A stretch of DNA of 64,000 nucleotides from assembly GCA_902764915.1 (NCBI GenBank), contig CACWXY010000005.1:62001-126000 (forward strand). Direction: 5' to 3'. The position numbers were made by a program, and so were the translations under genes. The number at the start of each line of letters is the position of its first letter. Within the stretch, counting starts at the first letter, position 1. The DNA is from an uncultured Eubacteriales bacterium (GTDB taxonomy: Bacteria; Bacillota; Clostridia; Christensenellales; Aristaeellaceae). This document shows, in pieces, positions 43,739-53,308 of the stretch. The notes below the pieces were generated by a model that was not told the origin of the DNA, did not search any database, and saw only the letters and a list, made by a program, of their open reading frames with translations.

Positions 43739-46201
43739 TCAGGGAGTCGCACCTGTAAGCAGCACGGTGTCCGTTTCCTGCAGGACCTGCCTGGGATTCT
43801 GCAGATACGTCACATAGCCCTTGAGCAGATCCGCCTTTTCGGACAAACCGCGGGAATGAGGATTGACAAAAATCCGGCACTTGTTCCGTCTGTTGCGCGC
43901 CTCCTGGATCAGATTAAGAGCCGCTGAATTGCCGTCAAAAGCCAGCAGCACAGAAGAGTAGCGCTTGAAAACCTCATAGGAAAAACTCTTGTACAGTCCC
44001 ATGCCGGAGCTTTCAATGGATACCAGAACACCGATGCCTGCCTCCCGAAGCCGTGTCCTTTCCTGCCGCGTGATCTGGCTGGGCACGATGGCAAACACAC
44101 GGAATCGCCCTTTGGCCTGACGCACAAGATATCCCTCCTGAGCCGCCAGTGTATGGCCCACCACAAAGAATATGCGGTTTGGGTCAGCCTTTGAAACCAG
44201 TTCATCAATAAAGGCGCAATCCTCATCCCGCATCTGCGTGCGCCGTCCGCTGCTGTTAAAACTTCCGCCGGCTATGACAATGGGCGTCATTCCCTCCGGC
44301 AGGACCGTCAGCTGACCTTTCAGACTTTCCTCCGCGCTGACGCGGCCATTGCTTTTCCACAGTTTCCGCCGGGGCATCTGCGCAGACTCGATCCTGCGGA
44401 TATAGAACTGCTCGATGTCCCCGCCAGGGCAGGCCTCCAGGAAAGTGCATCGCTTTTTCTCGAATACGCGAAGGCTCTCTTCCAGAATGGCATCCTCTGC
44501 CTGCCGCATCCGACACAGTTCCGGGAAGGTAAGCCCCAGTAGCTTTTCCAGACTCAGTTCCTCGTCAATGGAGTTGGTGCCATAGAGCGCGCCGCCGTCG
44601 GTCCCCTGCACACAGCGGATGCCCGCCTGCAGATACTGGCGCAGCGGATGTCGATTCATATAGCTCAGGTTGTTCAGTCGCACATTAGATGTGATCTGGA
44701 ATTCCAGCGTCACACCGTATCGGCACATATCCTCCAGCAGTTTCTTTCCCTTGGCGCTGCGCAGATCGCAGGTATACAGCCCGTGTCCTATGCGCAGCGG
44801 CGGCATGGGCTGTCCAGGCGCCAGGGATTCCGCAACGCATCGGATGCTGTTGGCTACATTATCCCGCAGAGAGTCGTTCTCACCCGCATGGATGCGGATC
44901 ACAAAGCCGGGATGTGCTCCGGCGATCTCCACCAGTTCCTGGATTACGCCGCGCATTTCCAGAATATCATTAATCTCCTCACCGATGATATCACTGCCTG
45001 CCACATAGGGATCGCCAGCCACCACCCGCAGGCACCGCAGATTATCGATGAGATAATCGCAGGGCTCTGTCTGATCCCTGATAATGGTCAGGGGAATGCG
45101 GCGGATACCGGCCAGGAAGCGAAGCAGCACACCGGTTTCCCGTGTAACGCTCGGCATGATCTCATGGATCTGGCGCAGCTTATCCGGAAACTCCTCCCGC
45201 TTGAGCAGGGCGGTATCCGTGATCTCCACATACTGTATGCCATGCTTCTGATATTCCCGTGCAATCCACAGCAGCAGATCCTGATACAGCGTGTTATGGC
45301 TGTAGCGCGGGTCCTCCCTGTCCCGGAGAATACGCGCCGCATAAGCGCGCACTTCCCGGTCCGGAATACCCTCAATATTGATGCCTGTGAACCGGTCCTT
45401 CGCCATCCGACCCTTGGTAAACACGTATCGGTACAGATACACTTTTTCCAGGTTGTCAAAGACCGCCTGACCGTCCTTGGGAATGGTAAGGGAATTGCGG
45501 ATCTTCTCAATGTTGTCCGCTGCCGCAGACAGGTTGCCCAGTATCAGGTCAGCAAAGTTGATGAAGGTAAGATCGTCAATTCTGCGTTCCCGGCGATGGA
45601 CTGTCAGCGGCAGGGCTGTCAGGTCTGCATCCACCAGTTTCCGCCGGGCCTCCAGCTGTGACTGCTGTGACTGCGTACAGCACAGGCCCAGTTTTTTGAT
45701 GTAATAATACGGATATTCGATCTGGTGCATGATTCCCAGCGCAATCAGTGCGTCCGGGGGCAGATTGCCGTTCATGTGGGTATGTAAATCCGTGCGGAAT
45801 TTGCATTCGCTGCGAATATAGGTTTTTACGATGGTCTTTTCAACACCCAGCCGGTATTCCTTGGTCTGGCTCATCAGTGTCTTGGAAATCGCAGGGATCG
45901 ATGCCTTCATCTCCACCCGTCCATCCGGGTAGATGTTGGCTATTTTGGTGTTCCCCAGACGCAGGATATATACCCGGCGATTGTCGCCGTCAAAATAGCA
46001 GGGGATCTCATCCCGGATCACCTTCAGACCGTTTTCGTCCAGAACAGTTTCCAGTCCGCACAGCCGGGCAAGATTCGTGATCAGATTCCCCGTATGATGG
46101 TTGGGCGTGCGCATCACGTAAAGCAGCCGCTCGCCCTCCATGTACAGTTCCACCGCGATATCCTTTTCCCGATCCAGGTACAGCCGCTGAAAGTACATCA
46201 T
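43739..46201 (-). CDS. Adenosine deaminase-like protein with C-terminal SLOG-like domain
   Basis: The protein of about 820 residues has three parts. Residues 1-130 have no clear homology. Residues about 135-560 form an adenosine/AMP-deaminase barrel with every catalytic motif: DLHTHMNGNLP (H140, H142), IRIHAGEND (H438, catalytic E441), RIGHGLY (H473), LEFQITSNVRLNN and QGTDGGALYGT (D535). Residues about 640-800 form a Rossmann-like fold beginning IVIAGGSFNSSG, with GHTLAAQEGY and SSGMGLYKSFSYE, resembling SLOG/DprA-type nucleotide-sensing domains. I chose ATG 46201 after AGGGGTGG. The size recalls RdrB of RADAR phage defence, but no RdrA-like ATPase lies nearby. Nucleotide signalling, salvage or defence are all possible. 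Confidence 0.75.
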   Translation of the reverse strand: MMYFQRLYLDREKDIAVELYMEGERLLYVMRTPNHHTGNLITNLARLCGLETVLDENGLKVIRDEIPCYFDGDNRRVYILRLGNTKIANIYPDGRVEMKASIPAISKTLMSQTKEYRLGVEKTIVKTYIRSECKFRTDLHTHMNGNLPPDALIALGIMHQIEYPYYYIKKLGLCCTQSQQSQLEARRKLVDADLTALPLTVHRRERRIDDLTFINFADLILGNLSAAADNIEKIRNSLTIPKDGQAVFDNLEKVYLYRYVFTKGRMAKDRFTGINIEGIPDREVRAYAARILRDREDPRYSHNTLYQDLLLWIAREYQKHGIQYVEITDTALLKREEFPDKLRQIHEIMPSVTRETGVLLRFLAGIRRIPLTIIRDQTEPCDYLIDNLRCLRVVAGDPYVAGSDIIGEEINDILEMRGVIQELVEIAGAHPGFVIRIHAGENDSLRDNVANSIRCVAESLAPGQPMPPLRIGHGLYTCDLRSAKGKKLLEDMCRYGVTLEFQITSNVRLNNLSYMNRHPLRQYLQAGIRCVQGTDGGALYGTNSIDEELSLEKLLGLTFPELCRMRQAEDAILEESLRVFEKKRCTFLEACPGGDIEQFYIRRIESAQMPRRKLWKSNGRVSAEESLKGQLTVLPEGMTPIVIAGGSFNSSGRRTQMRDEDCAFIDELVSKADPNRIFFVVGHTLAAQEGYLVRQAKGRFRVFAIVPSQITRQERTRLREAGIGVLVSIESSGMGLYKSFSYEVFKRYSSVLLAFDGNSAALNLIQEARNRRNKCRIFVNPHSRGLSEKADLLKGYVTYLQNPRQVLQETDTVLLTGATP

Positions 46202-46459
46202 GTTGCTTCCACCCCTTTTTCCTGATCCGCAGGGGGATTCCCCGCAGACCAGCTTGGTATCATTACGGACATGCATGTCAGGTGCCCCGAAAGAGGTCAT
46301 CTTCTCCGGCAGCCGGAGGAACAGTTTCCCCTATGCCGCCTGGGAATCTTGACTGAAGAAAGAGAGGCCATGATCACCTGGAAAAGCAGTGTGCTGACCA
46401 CAGCCGGGACAGGTCTGCTCTTTTTGCATTTCCATCATGATCATTCCGTCCTGCCAGCC

Positions 46460-46990
46460 TCATCCTGCGCAGCGTTTCCAGAACGCTTCCGCTATGCCGA
46501 GCGCTGTAAAAAACCATGGTGCATAGTGTTCCGGGGACGTCAGCATATCCTGTTTCAGCAAATTCATCGGAACATAGCGGAGTTCAGAAATTTCTTCCGG
46601 GTTCGCTTTGAAGGAGCCCGCATACGCGCCCACAAAAACATGATCCACTTCATATTCAATCAGTCCATCGGAGAATACAGCGCGATATACAAAGGAACCC
46701 GCTTCCTTAAGCGGCACATTCGCAATTCCGCATTCCAGCCAAAGCCGTTTGCCCGCTGCCTCGGTAAGCGTCTGGCCTGTACGCGGATGAGAGCAGCAGG
46801 TGTTCGCCCACAATCCCGCACTGTGATATTTTCCGTCTGCACGTTTCTGGATCAGCAGTCGATCTTTGTCAAACAGAAAAACGGAAAAAGCTCTGTGCAG
46901 CTGTCCCCGTCTGTGGACTTCCAGCTTTTCGCCCTGTCCGATTTCCCTGTCATCCAAATCCACAAGAATCATATCGCTCACAGTATCCAT
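46460..46990 (-). CDS. idi: Isopentenyl-diphosphate delta-isomerase type I (NUDIX)
   Basis: The 176-residue protein matches type I IPP isomerase in length (E. coli Idi has 182 residues) and motif order. EVHRRGQLHRAFSVFLF supplies the metal ligands H26 and H32, LLIQKRADGKYHSAGLWANTCCSHP includes the catalytic cysteine C66 and ligand H68, and EYEVDHVFVG supplies the glutamates. It interconverts isopentenyl and dimethylallyl diphosphate for isoprenoid synthesis. It may also be a generic NUDIX hydrolase of the YfcD type, which is close in sequence. GGGGAAGG lies 4-5 bp before the ATG at 46990. Longer upstream in-frame codons lack a ribosome site. Confidence 0.8.
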   Translation of the reverse strand: MDTVSDMILVDLDDREIGQGEKLEVHRRGQLHRAFSVFLFDKDRLLIQKRADGKYHSAGLWANTCCSHPRTGQTLTEAAGKRLWLECGIANVPLKEAGSFVYRAVFSDGLIEYEVDHVFVGAYAGSFKANPEEISELRYVPMNLLKQDMLTSPEHYAPWFFTALGIAEAFWKRCAG

Positions 46991-47843
46991 ATCCTTCCCC
47001 TTTTCCTTCTTACCCACGCAGTACAGACTCCCGCCATATACGAGCTGATAAAAGCAGGCTGATAGCCCCCTCCGCACTGCCATGCGCCGTCTTTTGCCGT
47101 GCACAGATGGATTCTGCTGTATTGGCCAGAATGGTACAGCGATCATTCTTTCCTCTATTATCCTGCAGCCGCGTCCCAATAGCGTACCTTCCGGATTCTC
47201 GCGCCGAGCAGCTCACATTTTCATGCATATCGGATAATGCAATGCATACCGGATTCATAAACCGAGACAGAACGACAGTCCTTTCGATATTGCGACCATT
47301 CATTTTTTATATAGCATAAAAAGGTCCAGCCAGCAATTCGTTATCCGCAGCAAAGGAAAGCAGGTGTTTTTTACCCCATTTCGGAAAAGGCAGATCATGG
47401 GTGTCAGCGAAGAATGGTCCCAGAAGGCTTGTACTCATAGAATCAAATAGGCCGGGAAAGAAACATCTTCCCAGCCTTAAGCCCTTATCATGATAAGTCA
47501 GCTGTCGCGTAGTACGAACACCAGAATACTGTCATATATGGCACTGGTGCAATTGATTGCGTCATGAGCCTTTCGGGGAATCCAAAGGGTCGAAAGATCG
47601 GCAATGCATGCTACTGACGGAACAGATCACCTCGGTCCTGCCGCATCCTGATGCAACCGGTGTTTTCCTGTGGCAGTCTGCCGCTTTCCGCTAAGGCCGT
47701 CTCCCTGTTTTTCTGCATCCCATGTGCATTCATCCATTGCCTGAATCACTTGAGACTGCAAGCCTGTATTTTCAGGAAAAGGATCGCAGGATCATGTGAG
47801 CCTTTTCTCATCCCTGTGTTGATTCTTCCCGGCCTGGAAGAAG
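46991..47843. other. Gene-free region with palindromes
   Basis: No supported gene. A hairpin (AGGC-C-GGGAA with TTCCC-A-GCCT, 47449-47477) is followed by a perfect 14-bp palindrome CTTATCATGATAAG (47484-47497). The pair could be a transcription end and a protein-binding site. Confidence 0.5.
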
Positions 47844-48596
47844 TCACTCGCGGCGTATCGCCTCAGCGCCGCCCTGGCGTATGTCCGCCGCCATGTCCGC
47901 CCTGCATTCCTCCATGCCCACCCTGCATCCCGCCATGTCCATCCGGTCTTCCGGAATGCACAGGCGTAGACGGACGCGGTCTCTCCGGAGTACGGATCGT
48001 CCGCCGCGGTGCAAGCTGGGCCGGTTTTTCACCGGCGGTCGGAAATTCCTTCGATAAGCTGGCGGTTCCGGCCTATACCCAACATGGAAGATACGCTCCA
48101 GCAGCGACGGCTTCTTGTATCGGCGATAGCTGCTGATTCTGTTTCCCACCGTCAGTGCACCAATGATGGCTGCCGCCCCCGATAGCAGGTTCCCGGCTTT
48201 ATCAAAGACAGACGTCGTCGCCTGACTTGTCAGATCCACATACTGGTCCGACTGATTGGTAATCGACACTTGCACGCCGTACTCCGTAAGCAGCTGTGCC
48301 ACTGTCCGAGCCTCATTCGCGTTGAGCCGCTCTCCCACCACGACAGGCGCCATATTAATCAGGTTCGTGGATTCCGCGTCCGTATAGCCGAAGATATCCT
48401 CCAGCAGATCGCCTGTCTGTGTCTTATTGCAGGATCCGCAGGAAACAAGCACCAGATTATACTGGTTGGTATCCGCTGCTGTCGACACCGCTTTATTCAA
48501 AAGCGAAATCGAGCTGGTTATTTCCCCGACAGGTTCTCCGCAGTACGTGCAGAAGTTACCTCCGCTGATGATGGCACCACAGTTTTTACAATGCAT
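47844..48596 (-). CDS. Zinc-ribbon protein with L7/L12-like domain; apparent C-terminal frameshift
   Basis: The product begins with a zinc ribbon (CKNCGAIISGGNFCTYCG), followed by a central region with VVVGERLNANEARTVAQLL that resembles the ribosomal L7/L12 C-terminal fold, then a glycine/alanine-rich hydrophobic segment (LLSGAAAIIGALTVG). AGGAGG lies about 10 bp before the ATG at 48596. The last 60 residues read in this frame are an arginine-rich, unlikely tail. The alternative frame, entered at an A5 run near 48028, gives TIRTPERPRPSTPVHSGRPD and then GGM/GGH repeats, and stops at 47863. That tail looks natural, so one base is probably missing or added, by mutation, slippage or sequencing error. 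Confidence 0.6.
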   Translation of the reverse strand: MHCKNCGAIISGGNFCTYCGEPVGEITSSISLLNKAVSTAADTNQYNLVLVSCGSCNKTQTGDLLEDIFGYTDAESTNLINMAPVVVGERLNANEARTVAQLLTEYGVQVSITNQSDQYVDLTSQATTSVFDKAGNLLSGAAAIIGALTVGNRISSYRRYKKPSLLERIFHVGYRPEPPAYRRNFRPPVKNRPSLHRGGRSVLRRDRVRLRLCIPEDRMDMAGCRVGMEECRADMAADIRQGGAEAIRRE

Positions 48597-48804
48597 GGAC
48601 AAATCGCCTCCTCTGTACCGTTATCATATACGGTTCAGCTGAAGACTGCATGAACGGTTTGTGTATAATACGTGTTTGTGCTTCTGCCGCATGCATGAAA
48701 TACGTCCAATGCACTTCCCTATGAGGAAGAGTGATTCCTGTATCCAGCAGTCTGTCTGCATATGGCAGAACTGCGTCCATCTTCCTGGCATCTGCATAGT
48801 ACGA

Positions 48805-49530
48805 TTACCTCGAAAACATGCAGACGGCCGCCACGCTCTCGTCTGCATGAACAGCAGCCATATGGACAGCGTTTTCTTCTTCCCGGCTGCGAACAGAGAG
48901 TACTTCCCCTTCCCGGCACTGAGACAGGAAGCATATCTCCATGTTTCTAGCACCAAACTGCCGCCAGAAAGATGCATCATACGCATCCTGAAAGATATCA
49001 ATATATCGCAGATTGGTCATATGATTGCTCTTGTCCAGATCGGAATAGCGGACAGTACGGGTATATCTTTCCATCATGCCTTCCGCACTCTTTTCCAGCC
49101 GCAGGAATTCCGGAATGCAGTGAGGGACTTCTTCCGCAACGCCATCCGGAAACGCAATGGCGCTCAGCCGCTGCGGCCGCTGGCGTTCCAGACTGAACAC
49201 ACAGTTCTCAATCCTGCCCATGGCTGCAACTGCACCATGCTGGTGAAGAAGCAGATCAATATTGACAAGGACAGGCTGACGATAGGGTTCCATCCATGCC
49301 TGCAGCGTCATGGAATCCGTATAATCGATCCTCTGCAGAAGCGAAACAAGGCAGCGGGTGTAGACCCATGCAGAGCCGTATGTTTCCGGCAGTTCATCAT
49401 TGCCTTTGTGAAGGCTGTGCATGAACCACGTATGAATATCCTGAAAATAGTGCATGGCGCCTTTCAGCCCAATCAGGCCGTCCGCCTCTGCATCCCTGTA
49501 TTGCGGCTGCATTGTCTGTACAAATGGCAT
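48805..49530 (-). CDS. Acyl-ACP thioesterase
   Basis: The 241-residue protein shows the double hot-dog layout of acyl-ACP thioesterases. The second half contains VRYSDLDKSNHMTNLRYIDI, the FatA-like catalytic stretch with asparagine and histidine. The first half repeats the fold (QYRDAEADGLIGLKGAMHYFQDI). It would release free fatty acids from acyl carrier protein. GGAGG lies 11 bp before the ATG. The length matches bacterial members. The next gene on its left is divergent in function, so no operon is evident. Confidence 0.9.
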   Translation of the reverse strand: MPFVQTMQPQYRDAEADGLIGLKGAMHYFQDIHTWFMHSLHKGNDELPETYGSAWVYTRCLVSLLQRIDYTDSMTLQAWMEPYRQPVLVNIDLLLHQHGAVAAMGRIENCVFSLERQRPQRLSAIAFPDGVAEEVPHCIPEFLRLEKSAEGMMERYTRTVRYSDLDKSNHMTNLRYIDIFQDAYDASFWRQFGARNMEICFLSQCREGEVLSVRSREEENAVHMAAVHADESVAAVCMFSR

Positions 49531-50203
49531 GTCTTGTGTTTCCTCCCATCAATGTGTTCCGTTTTCTGAAATAGCCAGACCCTGATAATGCTGCTGTTCT
49601 GGGATCCAATGCCTTATCCATCCCCGTTCAACAGTTTGCAGATCGTCATGCAGGAAACTGGAAGCATCCGCACTTTCCCCAGGCTTAAAGATCCTTCACC
49701 GGTATGATCCTTATCTTTATGCTTCTTTCCATTGATGACATTGTCTTCCCGCAAAGCCCGTATGCCCCTCACCGATAAGTGGCGGATGTATGATACAGCC
49801 AGAGCGTCCCTTCTACAATGCCAGGAAGCGGCCAGTAAAGCATACAGCCTGTTCATGCATTTCCCGGTTTCGACGGCAATACCATGACGTACCTGTGCAC
49901 CTGTATGGATATTCCTCCGGTCGCCAGCTGGGGAAGTCACTGTCCTGCCGCACTTTCCATGCACTTACCGTTGAGATTTCTCATGTTTGTCAGTATACTC
50001 ACATGCAGGGACCTCACAGTGATCTCTCGACTTCTACGCATCCGTCAGACAGCCTGAAGGAATCACAGAGACTCTTCGGCACGCTGGCGGCATACTCGCC
50101 AGTTCCCGCAAGTCCGCGGAAGAGCGCCATGGATTTCCGCACACAGAGGCTGCTGTATATCCATGCACCGCTTCGACAATCAAATGAAAAGGAGACTGAA
50201 ACC
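49531..50203. other. Gene-free region
   Basis: No supported gene. A minus-strand frame near 49614-49800 (RHLSVRGIRALREDNVING) has protein-like composition but no start signal and no family I recognise. The region ends with the leader of the exported protein at 50204. Confidence 0.4.
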
Positions 50204-50995
50204 ATGAAAAAAGCCGTACGTATTCTGTTCGTTTGCACGCTGATTCTGGGCCTGTTCCTTGCATCTGCATGCGCAGACGAATTTCCTCAGCCCGAAGGCG
50301 GAATGAAATTCGAAGGCAACTGGGCCATGATGAACGGCCTGATTGAGATTGTTTACGAAGAAGAAGGCTATCGCGTATCTGTCGATCTGTTCCAGCAGGA
50401 TGACAATACCGGTACGCTCTGGGAGTATTCCTGTCTGTACAATGAGGAGACAGATTCGCTGTTGTCCCTTTCCTCCAGCAAGACCGCCTATACAATGGAT
50501 CTGCATACACTGGACAGAACCTTCGGCGAATGCGCCTATGAAGGTCTTGACGTTGACAACAATGGCAGTTCCTTTGCTCTGACAGAAAGCGGTGCACTGG
50601 AATGGAAGGACGGCCATGAGAACATCGGGCAGGACCTGGAGTTTACACCCATCGGCAGGTTTGAAGGCGTATGGCGGAATGATGAGGAGGATATCTATAC
50701 GGAGTTCCACTGGCTGGGACTGCTGGACGAGAACCAGTTCTTCTATAGCATTTTTGTCGGACAGGGTGACGAAAATCTCCATCTGGCAGGCATGTATAAC
50801 CCGGATTCCCAGAAACTGGAATGCTATGATACCGACATCATTCCCATTGAAAGTATGGAAGACTTTTTCCTTGCTCAGGATGCGGAGAAGCCCTTTCATG
50901 CAGTATTTACCGATGCTGGCAACGGCCAGATCCAATTCGCATCCGAAAAGGGCACATATACGCTGGAATACGATCTTCTCGGACCGGTATCCTGA
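50204..50995 (+). CDS. Exported protein, probable lipoprotein, unknown function
   Basis: The 263-residue protein has a signal sequence (MKKAVRILFVCTLILGLFL) ending in ASACADE. The cysteine could be lipidated, although the lipobox is imperfect; cleavage by ordinary signal peptidase is an alternative. The mature part is acidic and beta-rich and appears to contain two similar halves, each with a glycine-tryptophan motif (KFEGNWAMMNG and RFEGVWRNDEE). The repeat of FEG-W suggests a duplicated small domain. I do not recognise the family. AAGGAGA precedes the ATG. A strong bidirectional terminator lies downstream. Confidence 0.7.
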   Translation: MKKAVRILFVCTLILGLFLASACADEFPQPEGGMKFEGNWAMMNGLIEIVYEEEGYRVSVDLFQQDDNTGTLWEYSCLYNEETDSLLSLSSSKTAYTMDLHTLDRTFGECAYEGLDVDNNGSSFALTESGALEWKDGHENIGQDLEFTPIGRFEGVWRNDEEDIYTEFHWLGLLDENQFFYSIFVGQGDENLHLAGMYNPDSQKLECYDTDIIPIESMEDFFLAQDAEKPFHAVFTDAGNGQIQFASEKGTYTLEYDLLGPVS

Positions 50996-51484
50996 TTGCA
51001 CGCAGGAAGACATCCCTGCAAAAGCATGCAGCAGAACAGCCCGGGCTTTGAAGGCAGGGAAATAACGGATCGTCCATGCACTGGCCGGCGATCATCGAGT
51101 TGGCGGTCTGTACCGCTTCTATCCTGCTGATGCCGATATTCCATGGCATTTTCCTGGGCATGTCAGCGGTCACCTGAAAGCCGGAAGGATCTTTTCGGCT
51201 TTCATACCCCAAAGAAAGCATAAAAGAGCCATCCGTTCCGAAAGCTTTTGGAACGGATGGCTCTTCTGTGCTTACCGGAAATCAGCGCTTCTGTGCATCA
51301 CTCGCATGAAGAAGCTGATGCCTGCCGTCCGGAACCAGCATGACAGGCTGTTCTCCGTCTATCATTGCACGCATATTACGTCTTGCAATCGTTGCATCCA
51401 GCAGAAGAATCGGTGATGTAAGCGCAGCCTTTTCCTCTGCCGTCCAATGATGTGATGCCATGGGAGCCGCCATGCAGGCCCTGT
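50996..51484. other. Convergent intergenic region with terminator
   Basis: No supported gene lies between the exported-protein gene and the ABC exporter gene. The terminator at 51224-51265 serves both converging units. A short minus-strand frame at 51282-51473 has no ribosome site or motif. Confidence 0.5.
51224..51265. terminator. Bidirectional terminator with perfect 16-bp stem
   Basis: 51224-51239 pairs perfectly with 51250-51265 around a 10-base loop containing AAAGCTTT. A T-rich end follows on each strand. Confidence 0.85.
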
Positions 51485-53308
51485 TCAGGCAGCCTGTTCA
51501 AACTGGCTGTTGTACAGTTCAGCATAGAATCCGCCCCTGGCCAGCAGTTCCTCGTGGCTTCCCTGCTCCACAATGTCACCGTCCCGCAGTACCAGGATGA
51601 TATCTGCATTGCGGATCGTGGACAGCCGGTGGGCAATGACAAAACTGGTGCGGTGTTCGGTGAGCTGATCCATGGCCCGCTGGGTGATCAGTTCCGTGCG
51701 TGTATCCACGGAAGAAGTTGCCTCATCCAGAATCAGCATGGGACTGTTCTGGATCATGGCTCTGGCAATCGTCATCAGCTGCTTCTGTCCCGCAGAAATC
51801 GCGGTATTGTCTGACAGAACGGTATCGTAGCCATCCGGCAGCGCTTTAATGAAGGCATGAATGCCGCAGGCTTTGCAGGCGGCCTTCATGCGCTCCTCCG
51901 TCACATTCTTGGTATTGTACAGAAGGTTTTCCCGCACGGTACCCTCAAACAGCCACGTGTCCTGCAGCACCATGCCAAACAGATCATGCACTTCACTGCA
52001 CTTCATGTCCCGGATATTGACTCCGTCGATCAGGATATCACCGCCTGTGGTCTCATAAAAGCGCATCAGCAGATTCACCAGCGTCGTCTTTCCGGCACCT
52101 GTAGGTCCGACAATCGCCACTTTCTGACCGGGCAGTACATGGGCCGAGAAATCCTTGATAACCATCTCCTCCGGCTTGTCCGGATACGCGAACTTCACAT
52201 GGCGGAACTCCACTTCACCCCTGACACTGCTGATCTGCGCGGCCTTTTCCGATTCATCAGCCATTTCCTGTTCATTCAGGAACGTAAATACCCGCTCTCC
52301 GGCTGCAGCCGCTGACTGCATATTGGTCATGGCCTGCCCGATCTGCTGCACAGGGCTCTGAAACTGGCGCACATAGATCATGAAGGCTGTGATCACGCCG
52401 AAGGTAATACTGCCGTTCATGGCCAGCACTGCACCGACAACGCATACCGCCACATAGCCGAAATTGCCGATAAAGCCCATCAGGGGCTGCATCAGCCCGC
52501 CCAGGAACTGGCTTTTGAAGTTGGCTTCCCTGACTGCGCCGTTGAGCCGGTCAAACTCTGTCTTTACCTGCTGATCCGCATTGGAAATGCGGATTATGTC
52601 ATGCCCGGTGTACATTTCCTCAATGTATCCGTTCAGATCGCCCAGCGTCTGCTGCCTGGCCACGAAGTACTTCTGGCTCCTGCCGATAATAACCATCATA
52701 AGCGCCATGGCCATCAGCGTAGACACAACCGAGGTTCCCGCCATAATCCAGTTGGTGGCAATCATCATGATCAGGCAGCCCACAAACTGTGCCACAGAAG
52801 AAACAATGGTTGCCAGGGAATTGGACAGGGACATGCTGATCGTATCCACGTCATTCGTCACGCGTGACAGCACGTCGCCATGCTCATGGAAATTGAAATA
52901 GCTCAGCGGCAGCCGATTGATCTGTTCCACAATATCCCTGCGCATCCGCTTGGACAGGCGCTGATTAAACCCTGCCATCAGATAATGCTGCAGAAAAGTC
53001 AGCAGCGCACTTGCCGCATAGATAGCCGCCAGTACAATGCCCACCCGGGCGATCCCTTCCATGTCGATCCGTGTCATCAGTCCCTCAGTAATCAGGTCCG
53101 TAATCCGGCTGATCTGTTTGGGGCCAATGATTGTCAGCACGGCTCCGCCGGCGGCAAAAACCAGAGAAATGATGATAACTGTCATATCTTTTTGGCAGTA
53201 ATGCAGTAAGTCTTTCATCGCTTTCTTCAGGTCATGCGGTTTCTCCGCCACTCTGCCTGGACCGCCATGCGGTCCGCGGCGTATCGCTCTGTTTCGGTTT
53301 CCCTGCAT
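51485..53308 (-). CDS. ABC exporter subunit, ATPase-permease (consensus site)
   Basis: The 607-residue protein has six membrane segments followed by an ABC ATPase. Walker A is GPTGAGKTT, the signature is ISAGQKQL, Walker B with catalytic glutamate is MLILDEATSSVD, and the H-loop is VIAHRLST. Its start ATG overlaps the stop of the upstream subunit in TAATG, so the two are translationally coupled. The partner has a degenerate ATP site, so the pair is a heterodimeric exporter of the BmrCD/TM287-288 type, used for drugs, peptides or lipids. The first 27 residues are basic and arginine-rich, an addition to the usual start. Confidence 0.93.
   Translation of the reverse strand: MQGNRNRAIRRGPHGGPGRVAEKPHDLKKAMKDLLHYCQKDMTVIIISLVFAAGGAVLTIIGPKQISRITDLITEGLMTRIDMEGIARVGIVLAAIYAASALLTFLQHYLMAGFNQRLSKRMRRDIVEQINRLPLSYFNFHEHGDVLSRVTNDVDTISMSLSNSLATIVSSVAQFVGCLIMMIATNWIMAGTSVVSTLMAMALMMVIIGRSQKYFVARQQTLGDLNGYIEEMYTGHDIIRISNADQQVKTEFDRLNGAVREANFKSQFLGGLMQPLMGFIGNFGYVAVCVVGAVLAMNGSITFGVITAFMIYVRQFQSPVQQIGQAMTNMQSAAAAGERVFTFLNEQEMADESEKAAQISSVRGEVEFRHVKFAYPDKPEEMVIKDFSAHVLPGQKVAIVGPTGAGKTTLVNLLMRFYETTGGDILIDGVNIRDMKCSEVHDLFGMVLQDTWLFEGTVRENLLYNTKNVTEERMKAACKACGIHAFIKALPDGYDTVLSDNTAISAGQKQLMTIARAMIQNSPMLILDEATSSVDTRTELITQRAMDQLTEHRTSFVIAHRLSTIRNADIILVLRDGDIVEQGSHEELLARGGFYAELYNSQFEQAA

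Noticed and set aside
51282..51473. Short minus-strand frame after the ABC exporter
   Set aside because: No ribosome site and no family likeness; it lies just past the terminator.
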